Program-made: the position numbers and the translations under genes
Shown here: piece after piece, positions 44,001-52,770 of the stretch
Numbering within the stretch: the stretch's first letter is position 1
How the letters are laid out: each line of letters opens with the position of its first letter
The notes under the pieces: model-generated
Databases searched by the model: none
What the model was told of the DNA's origin: nothing
Seen by the model: the letters and a program-made list of their open reading frames with translations, nothing else
DNA from: Tanticharoenia sakaeratensis NBRC 103193
GTDB lineage: Bacteria; Pseudomonadota; Alphaproteobacteria; Acetobacterales; Acetobacteraceae
Direction of reading: 5' to 3'
DNA: 64,000 bases
Assembly (NCBI RefSeq): GCF_000963885.1
Contig: NZ_BALE01000021.1
Coordinates: 1-64,000 of the forward strand

Positions 44001-44588
44001 ATGGCCGAAAACTACCAAAGTCAGGATCTCTGGAGCCGCACGACGACCAGAAAAGGCTATGCGGCCGACGAACTGCGTTCGGTCCTTCAGAAATCGATCC
44101 GCCGCGGAATGCTGGAGGAAGCCATTCTCGCGGGCTGTGAACTGTTCTTCAGCAGCCCGGAAACCGAAGAGATGCTCTGGCGCCGTCTCGAAATCATCAC
44201 GACGGAAGACGTCGGTCTCGGGCTTCCGAACGGCCCGGCGGTGATCGAGGCCCTCTACCGGCAGGCGAAGCGGATGGTCGATCCGGGCGATCGCTGGATG
44301 TACGGGGCTCATGCCATCCGGCTGCTGGCAACCGCCCCGAAGGACCGGCTCAGCATGGAACTCGCCTGCTGGGCACGCGAAAGTCTCGATCGGGGCGAGC
44401 GCCGCATCGAGATCGAAGACTATCATCTCGACATGCACACACGGCGCGGCGTCGAACGGGGCAACGGGCCGGAACACTGGTGGCGCAACGGCGCGCGACT
44501 GGACAACCAGATCAACGACACGCCGACCAAATACGACGCGTATCTTCGGAAACTGTATGCCGGGAGTGACGATGGAGAGAAAAGCTGA
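44001..44588 (+). CDS. Orphan protein resembling the C-terminal domain of RarA/MgsA
   Basis: 195 aa with no Walker motifs. By recall it lines up along its length with the C-terminal half of the AAA+ protein RarA (MgsA): LRRLEIITTEDVG-like segment (about residues 64-74), AHAIRLLATAPKDR (about 101-114) and DYHLDMHTRRG (about 140-150) correspond to RarA's IASEDVG, AIVYLACAPKS and DVPVHLRN. The AAA+ half is absent. RarA is a replication-fork ATPase whose C-domain tetramerises. Here the domain stands alone inside an ABC importer operon, between binding-protein and ATPase genes. Cytoplasmic; function unknown. Confidence 0.65.
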   Translation: MAENYQSQDLWSRTTTRKGYAADELRSVLQKSIRRGMLEEAILAGCELFFSSPETEEMLWRRLEIITTEDVGLGLPNGPAVIEALYRQAKRMVDPGDRWMYGAHAIRLLATAPKDRLSMELACWARESLDRGERRIEIEDYHLDMHTRRGVERGNGPEHWWRNGARLDNQINDTPTKYDAYLRKLYAGSDDGEKS

Positions 44589-44608
44589 ACGCGGAGCAGC
44601 GGCACTCT

Positions 44609-45403
44609 TTGGGCGCCGCGATCGCCGTTCGCGGCGTGACACGGACATTCACGCTCGGCGCACGTTCGGTCGTGGCACTCGAAGCGGTGAACCTCGAGAT
44701 CCCGGCGGGAACGCTGGTCTCTCTCCTCGGGCCGTCCGGCTGCGGCAAATCGACGCTGCTGCGGCTTTTCGCGGGGCTGGACAAACCTGATGGCGGCTCC
44801 ATCCTGATCGACGGGGGCGATCCGAATGAACTGCGCGCCAGTCATCGGATCGGCGTCGCATTCCAGGATTCGTCGCTTCTGCCCTGGCGCTCGGTCTGGT
44901 CCAATATCTGTCTGCCTCTTGAACTGGCAGGGCGGACGGCTGAACGGGCGGACATTCAGGGCCTGATCGACATGGTAGGCCTGTCCGGCTTCGAAAACGC
45001 ACTGCCGGCACAGCTGTCGGGCGGAATGCGCCAGCGCGTGGCAATCGCCCGCGCACTGGTCGCGACCCCGTCCGTCCTTCTGCTGGATGAGCCGTTCGGC
45101 GCGCTCGATGAAGTCGTGCGGCTGCATCTGCACCTTGAACTGCAGCGCATTCGCGCGGCACGCCCTGTCACGACGCTGCTGGTGACACATACTGTTTCTG
45201 AGGCCGTGTTCCTGTCGGATCAGGTAGTGGTCATGGCATCCCGCCCGGGGCGGGCCGTTCGGACGATCGCTGTCGATCTGCCCTATCCGCGCACGCCTGC
45301 CACGCTCCGCAGCGCGCGTTTCCACGAACTTTGCGATCTCTGCAGCGAAGTCCTGTTTTCACATGCCTCCGGCATGGCCGCATCAACTGGAGTGCAGGAG
45401 TGA
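44609..45403 (+). CDS. SsuB/TauB-type ABC importer ATPase
   Basis: 264 aa from a TTG at 44609 (GGAG 12 nt upstream); no ATG in frame fits better. Walker A GPSGCGKST (about residues 40-48), Q-loop AFQDSSLLPWRSV, signature LSGGMRQRVAIARAL and Walker B VLLLDEPFGALD. It drives the fused permease encoded next; its stop overlaps that GTG start. The operon (hydrolase, binding protein, RarA-C-like, ATPase, permease) is tightly spaced. Confidence 0.87.
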   Translation: MGAAIAVRGVTRTFTLGARSVVALEAVNLEIPAGTLVSLLGPSGCGKSTLLRLFAGLDKPDGGSILIDGGDPNELRASHRIGVAFQDSSLLPWRSVWSNICLPLELAGRTAERADIQGLIDMVGLSGFENALPAQLSGGMRQRVAIARALVATPSVLLLDEPFGALDEVVRLHLHLELQRIRAARPVTTLLVTHTVSEAVFLSDQVVVMASRPGRAVRTIAVDLPYPRTPATLRSARFHELCDLCSEVLFSHASGMAASTGVQE

Positions 45404-46989
45404 GCAGCCTCCGGCAAGGCGGCCGTGCGGAGCTGCTATGGGCCGTCAATTTCGTGGCGATCCTGCTCTTGTGGCAATGTGTCGGCTTCGCCACGGGGCT
45501 GCCGGGGCCGATCGCCGTCGTGCATCGTCTCAAGGTCGACGGGCCGGAACTATACTGGAATGCCGGGCTTTCCACGTTGCGATGTGCATTGCCGGGGTGG
45601 GTCGGCGCCTCCGCAGTGGCGGCTGTATGCGCCATGGTGGCCACGGTTTGGCCGGTCCTGGCGCCCGGGATCTTTCAGCTCGGCGTCATGTCCTACTGTC
45701 TGCCGTCGCTCGCCATCGGGCCCGTTCTGATGATCGTGCTCGATGGAGACGGGCCGCGCATCGTGCTTGCGGCACTTGCGTCGTTCTTCACGATGCTCGT
45801 GGGCACGATGACCGGGCTGCGCGCATGTCCGCCGTTCCAGACGATGCTGGTCACGGCATTCGGCGGAACGTCATGGCAGGCCCTCTTCAAGGTCCGCCTG
45901 CGCGCCGCGGTCCCGTCATGGTTCGCGGCCCTGCGGATCTCGGCGCCCGCTTCCCTGCTGGGGGCGATGATCGGAGAATTCCTGGGTGCGGAACATGGTC
46001 TCGGCGTGCTGCTGATCAATGCCCAGCAAAGCCTCGATCTGTCGCGGACCCTGACCGTGACCCTGACGTCGGCGGCCTTTGCAGGCGTGCTGTATGGCGT
46101 TGTCGGGATCGCAGGCCATATGTGCACGCGCTGGGCCCGCGACATGCCGCTGAATCTGGCGCGGGAGAGCGAAGCCTTGCGCGTCGGTTGGGCGAACACT
46201 GCCCAGCGCACAGAGGCGGCGCTGCTTGCCGCCGGCCGTGTGATCGCGGCAGTGATGGTTGCACTCGGCGCATGGTGGCTGGCTCTGCGTCTCTCAGGCG
46301 TGACGCCTTACGTCGGGCGGTCGCCGCTCGACGTGCTGCACTATCTCACAGACCGTACCGACGGAGCGGCCCGCATCGGCGAGATTGTCCGCGAGCTGGG
46401 CACGACGCTGCTGGACATGGCAGCGGGCCTGACCGGCGGGATCGGGGCAGGGCTCGGCCTCGCCGTGCTCTCCCAGATCTGGCCTCCGCTTCACCGGCTG
46501 CTCGCGGGGCCTGTGTTCATCATGCAGGCCATGCCGCTCGTGGCGACGACACCGCTCCTCATCCTGCTGTTCGGGCGAGGCGAAGCCATCGTCGTCATCG
46601 TAGGAGCTATCGTCACGTTCTTTCCGATTTTCGTCAGCGTGTCCCAGTCCTTTGCGTTGACGCCTCGCTCGGCGCTCGATCTGATCGCGGCCAACGGCGG
46701 CGGCCGCCTGGCCGCGCTGCGCAAGGTTCAGGTGCCGGCGGCCCTGCCGTCCCTGTTTGCAGCCTTGCGAATCACGGTGCCTCTATCAATGACGGGCGCG
46801 CTGATCGCCGAATGGCTCGCAACCGGGCGAGGCACGGGCTACATGCTGCTCAATGCCGTGTCGATGTCGGATTATGACGGACTATGGGCGCGTGTTGCCG
46901 TGACGACTACCGTTTCGATGGTTCTTTACGGGCTGATCGGCTGGATCGAACTCGCCGTTGGCCGCGCGTTGACGGCCGGCCGCGCCTGA
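45400..46989 (+). CDS. Fused double permease of an SsuC-type ABC importer
   Basis: 529 aa from GTG 45400 overlapping the ATPase stop. Two BPD_transp_1 domains in one chain: the first EAA loop is near residues 150-175 (GGTSWQALFKVRLRAAVPSW), the second near 425-450 (NGGGRLAALRKVQVPAALPS), each followed by a G-x4-EW/EF-L segment. About 12 membrane helices in total. SsuC permeases are normally single-domain homodimers, so the fusion gives a fixed heterodimer with a single ATPase partner. The last 108 bases are antisense to the end of the convergent LysR gene. Confidence 0.88.
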   Translation: MSSLRQGGRAELLWAVNFVAILLLWQCVGFATGLPGPIAVVHRLKVDGPELYWNAGLSTLRCALPGWVGASAVAAVCAMVATVWPVLAPGIFQLGVMSYCLPSLAIGPVLMIVLDGDGPRIVLAALASFFTMLVGTMTGLRACPPFQTMLVTAFGGTSWQALFKVRLRAAVPSWFAALRISAPASLLGAMIGEFLGAEHGLGVLLINAQQSLDLSRTLTVTLTSAAFAGVLYGVVGIAGHMCTRWARDMPLNLARESEALRVGWANTAQRTEAALLAAGRVIAAVMVALGAWWLALRLSGVTPYVGRSPLDVLHYLTDRTDGAARIGEIVRELGTTLLDMAAGLTGGIGAGLGLAVLSQIWPPLHRLLAGPVFIMQAMPLVATTPLLILLFGRGEAIVVIVGAIVTFFPIFVSVSQSFALTPRSALDLIAANGGGRLAALRKVQVPAALPSLFAALRITVPLSMTGALIAEWLATGRGTGYMLLNAVSMSDYDGLWARVAVTTTVSMVLYGLIGWIELAVGRALTAGRA

Positions 46990-48000
46990 CGATCTTTTTC
47001 GCGCGCGTCCACTTCTGCGGTTCGCGACCGGCAGAAGCGCGTCATCGAGCACATTGAGCCCATGTTCGAGAAAATTCTGACAAGCGGCTGGAAGAGTGGC
47101 ATCCGTCACGACACAGCATCCCATCAGGCTGTATCGCGCCAAGGGTTCCTCGATCGGTACGTAAGATAATGTCAAACTGCGTGGAGACAGCTTCTCCGGT
47201 AGCGGCGTCTGGAGCGATACGAGATCGCTTCGGGTTGCGAAATCCCGCATGAGCTGAAAGGAATTCGTCGTGAGGAACGGCAGGCATCCGGGCGGCTCCC
47301 GCATGGCAAGCCTTTTCTGAAAAGCGCTCAGATAGGCTGCGTCATCCGGCAGCGCCAGCGGGTATGCCCCGCATTCGCGAAGGGTTACGGACTCCCGGGA
47401 GGCCAACGGGTGGTCATGACGCATCACGGCACACGTCTCGAGTGCATATTCCCGCAGCACCTGAATATTCATGTCCGCAGGCACATCATAGACGAACACG
47501 ATGTCGAGACGGCCATCGTCGAGAAGCGCCAGTAGTTCGGGTGCACGCCCGGTCCTGACGGTGAAACGCACATGGGGCTCATGCGCCGTGAAAGACAGGA
47601 TCAGATGTGGAAGCAATTCCCGCGCCAGCGCGTCGTGAGCACCGATCCGGACATGTCCAAGTGGAAGGCGACGCAGGTCGGCCAGCTCTTCCCCCGTCAC
47701 GGCGATTTCGTCGAGGATCCGCGTAACCCTGCGCAAAAGCGTTTCGCCGGCATCGGTCAGCTTCAGGGCCCGACGCCCGCGTTCGAACAGGGGCAGCCCG
47801 ATGGCGGCCTCCAGCTGCCGCACATGACGGTTGACCGCGGACGGCGCGATATTCAGTTCCTCGCCCGCGGAACGAAACGAGCCGGTGCGGGCGACAGCAT
47901 TGAAATAGCGCAATGCCGGCAGGTTCTGCAGCACCCGCGTCAGACCTGACGGCAGCAGATCGGATCTCCCCCGGGTATTGCTAGGTGCTTTGCCGCGCAC
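46882..48000 (-). CDS. LysR-family regulator at the end of the amidohydrolase operon
   Basis: 372 aa from GTG 48000, overlapping the preceding permease gene by 20 bases. A GcvA-like winged HTH lies about residues 24-70 (LPALRYFNAVARTGSFRSAG, IAPSAVNRHVRQLE), then a LysR effector domain. Unlike typical LysR (about 300 aa) it has a 25-residue N-terminal lead and a C-terminal basic tail of some 55 residues (from RRSGRARKRSSGAAG on) which is read from DNA antisense to the convergent permease. As the last gene in the operon it may regulate its own upstream genes. A later internal start would remove the N-terminal lead. Confidence 0.8.
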   Translation of the reverse strand: MRGKAPSNTRGRSDLLPSGLTRVLQNLPALRYFNAVARTGSFRSAGEELNIAPSAVNRHVRQLEAAIGLPLFERGRRALKLTDAGETLLRRVTRILDEIAVTGEELADLRRLPLGHVRIGAHDALARELLPHLILSFTAHEPHVRFTVRTGRAPELLALLDDGRLDIVFVYDVPADMNIQVLREYALETCAVMRHDHPLASRESVTLRECGAYPLALPDDAAYLSAFQKRLAMREPPGCLPFLTTNSFQLMRDFATRSDLVSLQTPLPEKLSPRSLTLSYVPIEEPLARYSLMGCCVVTDATLPAACQNFLEHGLNVLDDALLPVANRRSGRARKRSSGAAGRQRAANGEFDPADQPVKNHRNGSRHGNTRP

Positions 48001-48745
48001 GGAAACACTCCTCCAGATATCCCAGGGCCTGATAGACGGTGACGGAAAAACCGGTTGCAAGAAAACTCGCGGCAATGGCCCGCGCCATTGCAAGGTCGTT
48101 GCGCGCGGCCGCGAACGCGTAACCCAAGCCCCCCGTATTCGTGAGATATTCGCTGACCAACGCAGTCATGAGCGCGGTCGCGGCGGCAACACGGAGCCCG
48201 GCTGCCCAGTCGGCCAGCGCGGACGGGATCGCCAGTTCACGGAGGCGGCGCAGACGGCCTGCACCCAGAACCTGCATGAGGTCATTGCTGCCGGGCGGCA
48301 CGGCCATGAAGCCTGCACTCGTGAATACATAGATCGGAAAGAAACTGCCGAGTGCCACGATCGACAGAGAAGCTCCCGTGCCGTAGCCGAACAGACGGAC
48401 CGCAACCGGAATGAGTGCCACGATCGGAACCGAGTTGAAGATCAGACCGAACGGCGTGAGCATGGCGCCGAGGAGGCCGGAATACCATCCGGCCACGGCA
48501 GCGCCCGTGCCACAGGCTGCCCCGATGGCCAGACCGCCCCCGGCCAGCCACAGCGTCTCGACACTTCTCTTCCAGTAAAACGCCGGATGATCCACCACCT
48601 CCTGCAAAACGGCGGCAGGATGCGGCAACACGATCGCATTGACGTCCGTGATCACGACATAGGCCTGCCACAGCCCGATGATCGCAAGTAACGGCAGAAT
48701 AGTGGCACTTCCGCCGCGCAGCGCGGCCAGCAGTCGTTTCCTCAT
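47981..48745 (-). CDS. SsuC-type ABC permease
   Basis: 254 aa from ATG 48745, which overlaps the stop of the other permease (ATGA). About six membrane helices; EAA loop around residues 160-180 (GAGRLRRLRELAIPSALADW). This is one of two separate single-domain permeases in this module, contrasting with the fused protein in the facing module. The C-terminus overlaps the start of the LysR gene. Confidence 0.85.
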   Translation of the reverse strand: MRKRLLAALRGGSATILPLLAIIGLWQAYVVITDVNAIVLPHPAAVLQEVVDHPAFYWKRSVETLWLAGGGLAIGAACGTGAAVAGWYSGLLGAMLTPFGLIFNSVPIVALIPVAVRLFGYGTGASLSIVALGSFFPIYVFTSAGFMAVPPGSNDLMQVLGAGRLRRLRELAIPSALADWAAGLRVAAATALMTALVSEYLTNTGGLGYAFAAARNDLAMARAIAASFLATGFSVTVYQALGYLEECFRARQST

Positions 48746-49491
48746 CGATAACGCTCCGAAATTCCCCGCAGGACGAGCGTCCATCCCCCGTAAAGCGTCA
48801 GTGAAACTGCAACCGACAACGTAACCGCGCTCCACAGAAGCGTAATCTGCGCATTCTGCATGGCATTGATCACCAGGACACCTATCCCGCGCGGCAGGCC
48901 GAACCATTCACCCACAAGCGTGCTCAACAATGCCGCCGGCACGGCGACGCGCAGTCCGTTGACCAGCGCGGGCAGGGCTGCCGGAAGATCGACGGATACC
49001 AGCCGGCGGATCCGCCCACTTCCCATGACGCTCATCAGATCGCCCCAGGCCCGTGGTGCCGTCCCGAAAGCCTTGCACAGGGAAACGTGGATGACGAAAA
49101 ACGTGCTGTTGGCCGCGAGAGCCACGGGCGTCGCCTCGCGGCCAAAGGTCAGAATCAGGATCGGGGCCGTAGCCACGGACGGAAGGGCATAGAGAAAGGC
49201 CGCCATACGATCGAACGGGCGATGCAGTCGCGGCAGAAACAGGACGAGGACGGCGCTTCCGATTCCGAGTGCTGCGCCGAGCCCGTAGCCCGGCAGCATC
49301 GACGACAGCGTGGCGGCCATCGCGCGCCCGAAAAGAGACCGATGGTTCACTGAAGCCAGCATGGCAAGAATTGCCGAAGGTGCGGGCAGGCTCCGGGCAT
49401 CTGCCCCGTACTCGGCCGCGATTTGCCACAGCGTGACGATTACCGCGAAGCCAAGCACCCTTGGCATGGCACGCCGGACGGGGCCCGTCAC
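48742..49491 (-). CDS. SsuC-type ABC permease
   Basis: 249 aa from GTG 49491 within a GTGA overlap with the ATPase stop. Six or so membrane helices and an EAA loop MGSGRIRRLVSVDLPAALPA near residues 155-174. It resembles the other permease and the halves of the fused permease, so the four domains descend from one duplication series. It forms the channel with the 47981-48745 product. Confidence 0.85.
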   Translation of the reverse strand: MTGPVRRAMPRVLGFAVIVTLWQIAAEYGADARSLPAPSAILAMLASVNHRSLFGRAMAATLSSMLPGYGLGAALGIGSAVLVLFLPRLHRPFDRMAAFLYALPSVATAPILILTFGREATPVALAANSTFFVIHVSLCKAFGTAPRAWGDLMSVMGSGRIRRLVSVDLPAALPALVNGLRVAVPAALLSTLVGEWFGLPRGIGVLVINAMQNAQITLLWSAVTLSVAVSLTLYGGWTLVLRGISERYR

Positions 49492-50321
49492 GCGCCGGCC
49501 GTCCTGCTCGCGCCGGTCGATGGTACATCGACACCATGATGGGCCTGGGCCAGCATTTCGGTCAGATCGTCGACGAGGTGATGAAAGTCATGGCTGCGCA
49601 GCAGGGGCGGCGTGCGCGGTCGCGAAAACGGGACCGTCAGGTCATGGATGATACGGCCTGGCCGACCGCTCATGACGACAACGCGATCGGCGAGGAACAG
49701 CGCCTCGGGCACGTCATGCGTCACGAGCAGAGTCGTCGTGCGCTGCCTCAGCCAGATGTCCTGAAGCTCGATGTTCATCTGCTGGCGGGTGATGAAGTCG
49801 AGCGCGCCGAAAGGTTCGTCGAGAAGGAGCACGTCAGGGCGCAGCACGAGTGCGCGGGCGATGGCCGCGCGCTGTCGCATGCCGCCCGACAGCTGCCGCG
49901 GTCTGGCATGTTCGAAGCCCTTCAGCCCGACCAATGCCAGCAGTTCGGAAATCCGGTGATGATCGACGGCGCGTCCGGCAACACGATAGGGTAGGGCGAC
50001 GTTCGCCGCGATCGTGGCCCAGGGAAGCAGGGCATGATCCTGAAAGGCAACGCCGAGGCGATGTGCGCGGGCCAGCGTGGCCGGCGTGTCCTGTCCGATC
50101 GAGACCGTGCCCTCGTCCGGCGTTTCGAGGCCGGCCACGAGCCGGAGCACCGTGCTCTTGCCGCAACCGGAAGGCCCGAGTATCGCAACGAAAGCACCGG
50201 CAGCCATGTCGAGGGAAAACGCATCGAGGGCCGTGGTCTGCGCGCCGCGCCGGAGCCGGAAACGACGGGTAACGCGGTCCAGCCGGAGCGGCGGCGACGC
50301 GACAGCGGATGCGTCGGTCAC
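49488..50321 (-). CDS. SsuB/TauB-type ABC importer ATPase
   Basis: 277 aa from GTG 50321, in a GTGA overlap with the amidohydrolase stop. Walker A GPSGCGKST (about residues 49-57), Q-loop AFQDHALLPWATI, signature LSGGMRQRAAIARAL and Walker B VLLLDEPFGALD are intact. It energises the two permeases that follow and resembles the ATPase of the facing module. Confidence 0.87.
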   Translation of the reverse strand: MTDASAVASPPLRLDRVTRRFRLRRGAQTTALDAFSLDMAAGAFVAILGPSGCGKSTVLRLVAGLETPDEGTVSIGQDTPATLARAHRLGVAFQDHALLPWATIAANVALPYRVAGRAVDHHRISELLALVGLKGFEHARPRQLSGGMRQRAAIARALVLRPDVLLLDEPFGALDFITRQQMNIELQDIWLRQRTTTLLVTHDVPEALFLADRVVVMSGRPGRIIHDLTVPFSRPRTPPLLRSHDFHHLVDDLTEMLAQAHHGVDVPSTGASRTAGA

Positions 50322-51706
50322 GAGGCTGCGATCAGATCATGAAAGCGCTTCATGATCTGCGGGCGGCGGTCGGCCAGACGCTTGCGGATATCCTCGAGGT
50401 CGATGGTCAGGAGACGTCGGTCCTGCAGCACGAGTTCGCCCTCGATGATCACGTCGCGCACGTCCCGGCCCACGATGCAGCTTGCCGCGAGGAACAAGGC
50501 GTCATCGGTCCCCATCTGGTCGGCATCGGTCCGATCGACCAGAACCAGATCGGCCCGACATCCGGCTTCGAGGCGCCCCAGCGTGTCGCCCATGCCGACG
50601 GCACGCGCCCCGCCCCGTGTGGCCACGCGCAGCAGATCCTCGGCACCCATCGGCACGCGCTGGTGGTACGGATGCCCGATGGACGCGGCCTGTCCGATCC
50701 GGGCCGCATGGGCGACCTGAAACAGGTCCATCGATGCGGCCGAGGCGGCACCGTCTGTGCCCAGGCCGATCGCCACGCCACGGCGCCACATTTCCTGCAG
50801 GCGTGGAATGCCGATGCCGTAATTGCCCTGAGCGCAGTGGCAGGCTGACAGGTTGTGCTCAACGTAGAGGTCGACTTCCTCGGGCGAGAGAATTACCGAG
50901 TGGGCACAATGCAGATGTGGCCCAAGTGCTCCGAGATGTCGGAGATATTCCGTCGGCCGCACGCCGTGATGTTCGAGCGCGTAGTCGACTTCGTATGTGC
51001 CTTCCGCCAGATGGGTATGGACCCGTGTCCGGTGCGCGCGCGCCTCATCAGCGATCCTGCCGATCAGTTCGGGCGTGCACACGATGATCTGCCGAAGGGA
51101 CATCCATGCCTTCACCCTGGGATGATCCCGCCAGCGTTCCACCAGCGCCACATTGCGGGCGACGGCCTCGTCCGTATCCATGACCATTGTGCCGGGCACG
51201 CAGCGGCCGGCAAAGGACGTGTCGCGATCGACGGTTGAGAGCGAAACGAATCCGCGGATGCCGGTGTCAACCGCGGCGCGGGCCATCTCGTCCGGATGCG
51301 GACCGCCTGCTTCGGCAAAGCACGTAGTCCCGCACAGGATCATGTTGGCATAAGCCACAAGGCCGCTGAGATAGACGTCCTCCGGTTCGAGAAGACTTTC
51401 AAACGGAACGTAGTAGTTCTTCCACGGCGGGTTGCGCAGCGGCCCGATCCGGCTCAGCTCGGACAGCGTTCCGCGAAGAAGCTGCTGTGCCGTATGCACA
51501 TGGGCATCGATGAGACCCGGTAGAATGATCTTGCCGCGTCCGTCCACGCGCCGGGTGGCCGGATGCATTGTCGCGTCTTCGGCGGTGCCGATCCAGGCAA
51601 TCCGATTGCCGCTGATGCCGACTGCGCCATCCCGAATGACCCGGCCGGCATCGTCCATCGTCACGATGTCGCCACCCGTCACCAGAAGATCGAACATTTC
51701 TGCCAT
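50318..51706 (-). CDS. COG0402 amidohydrolase, cytosine/guanine-deaminase-like
   Basis: 462 aa of the TRZ/ATZ-type subgroup. Metal ligands are visible in DAHVHTAQ (about residues 67-74), THLAEGTYEVD, HCAHSVILS and the Asp in LGTDGAAS. Relatives deaminate guanine, 8-oxoguanine, S-adenosylhomocysteine or cytosine, or hydrolyse s-triazines; I cannot say which applies. It lies between a binding protein and the ATPase of one ABC importer, with GTGA overlaps, so its substrate is probably the imported compound, likely a nitrogen heterocycle. Confidence 0.85.
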   Translation of the reverse strand: MAEMFDLLVTGGDIVTMDDAGRVIRDGAVGISGNRIAWIGTAEDATMHPATRRVDGRGKIILPGLIDAHVHTAQQLLRGTLSELSRIGPLRNPPWKNYYVPFESLLEPEDVYLSGLVAYANMILCGTTCFAEAGGPHPDEMARAAVDTGIRGFVSLSTVDRDTSFAGRCVPGTMVMDTDEAVARNVALVERWRDHPRVKAWMSLRQIIVCTPELIGRIADEARAHRTRVHTHLAEGTYEVDYALEHHGVRPTEYLRHLGALGPHLHCAHSVILSPEEVDLYVEHNLSACHCAQGNYGIGIPRLQEMWRRGVAIGLGTDGAASAASMDLFQVAHAARIGQAASIGHPYHQRVPMGAEDLLRVATRGGARAVGMGDTLGRLEAGCRADLVLVDRTDADQMGTDDALFLAASCIVGRDVRDVIIEGELVLQDRRLLTIDLEDIRKRLADRRPQIMKRFHDLIAAS

Positions 51707-51708
51707 GA

Positions 51709-52770
51709 TCAGAGATACTCCCGTGGCAGCCCGGCGGCGGCCTCATAAACGATCGAGAAATCGGCAAGTCGGTCAACCGGAGGAAGGGCCTTGTGGCCTG
51801 CAGCGCGCGCGCCTGCATACATCGGCCCTTCCATCAGTGCCCGGTCAAGCGCCAGCCGCGGGCGACCCGGGTGGTCGGGATAGCGCGTGAGTGGAATCTG
51901 CATGAGATTCTGGCCGAGCTGCTGGGCCGGGTCGAGGCCGAGATCGGCACCGTATCGTTCCACAGCCAGACGCGGCGCGAGCGTCGGTTGGCGTGCGTTC
52001 AGGGCCCAGCCGGTCATGAGACCGCGCAGGTATGCGATCAGATCCTGGCGCCTGTGGACGAGCATCTCCCGGGTGGTCGCCAGCAGCGCGGCGTAGCTAC
52101 GGAAACCGATATCGTCGAACGCCGAGAAGAAGAAATCCCGGTTCTTGACCAGGCCCTGCCGTTCGAGGATGAGAGTCTGGTTCGTATCGAAGCCGATATA
52201 GGCATCACCATCGCCGTCCAGCAGAGGCTGGGGCGAAAACCCGGCCGCAAGCTGCGTCCAGCGTTGAGGCAGGCCTGCCATCGCGAGGGTGGCATTGACG
52301 GCGATCGCCTCGGGCGGCCCGGGTGTCAGGATGCGCGCATCGAGAAGATCCGATGCCCGGGTGACGGGATGTCGCGCAAGCGAAATGATGCCGAGCGCAT
52401 TGCGTGGAAACACAGCGGCTATGAGCATCTGATCATTGCCGCGCGCCACGGCTTCGAGAAACGGCAGCCAGCTGACATACCCCAGTTCCGCCTCGCCCGC
52501 GGCCAGCATGATCGACGTGGCAAGCGCGTTCGGCCCCCCTGGGAACCATTCGACCAAAACGCCCTGCCGTTCGAAAAGGTGCTGATCGAACGCGACCCAT
52601 TCGCCTGCATACTCCACATTCGGCACCCAGCCGAACTGAAGGCGGAGCCTATGAAGTCGGCCTTGGCTCCTTGGTTTGCATCCTGCAAGCGACGCTGCTG
52701 CAAGTCCAGTCAGGGTGGTGCGCCGGTCTATGACCGGAGTGATCATGCTGGAACGTGAGCGGCGCAACAT
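51709..52770 (-). CDS. NMT1/SsuA-type ABC substrate-binding lipoprotein
   Basis: 353 aa as drawn; ATG 52746 (345 aa) would place the signal IDRRTTLTGLAAASLAGC at the very N-terminus and may be the true start. That signal combines a Tat-like double Arg with a lipobox (LAGC, cleavage before Cys near residue 31). The mature protein has the ThiY-like FGWVPNVEYAGEWVAFDQ and WFPGGPNALA segments, matching the facing module's binding protein. First gene of the operon. The C-terminal region (YAGARAAGHKALPPVDRLAD) is short. Confidence 0.83.
   Translation of the reverse strand: MLRRSRSSMITPVIDRRTTLTGLAAASLAGCKPRSQGRLHRLRLQFGWVPNVEYAGEWVAFDQHLFERQGVLVEWFPGGPNALATSIMLAAGEAELGYVSWLPFLEAVARGNDQMLIAAVFPRNALGIISLARHPVTRASDLLDARILTPGPPEAIAVNATLAMAGLPQRWTQLAAGFSPQPLLDGDGDAYIGFDTNQTLILERQGLVKNRDFFFSAFDDIGFRSYAALLATTREMLVHRRQDLIAYLRGLMTGWALNARQPTLAPRLAVERYGADLGLDPAQQLGQNLMQIPLTRYPDHPGRPRLALDRALMEGPMYAGARAAGHKALPPVDRLADFSIVYEAAAGLPREYL

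Noticed and set aside
42999-44648. 549-codon open frame on the minus strand
   Set aside because: Antisense to the NMT1-type binding protein and the RarA-C-like gene; no motifs.
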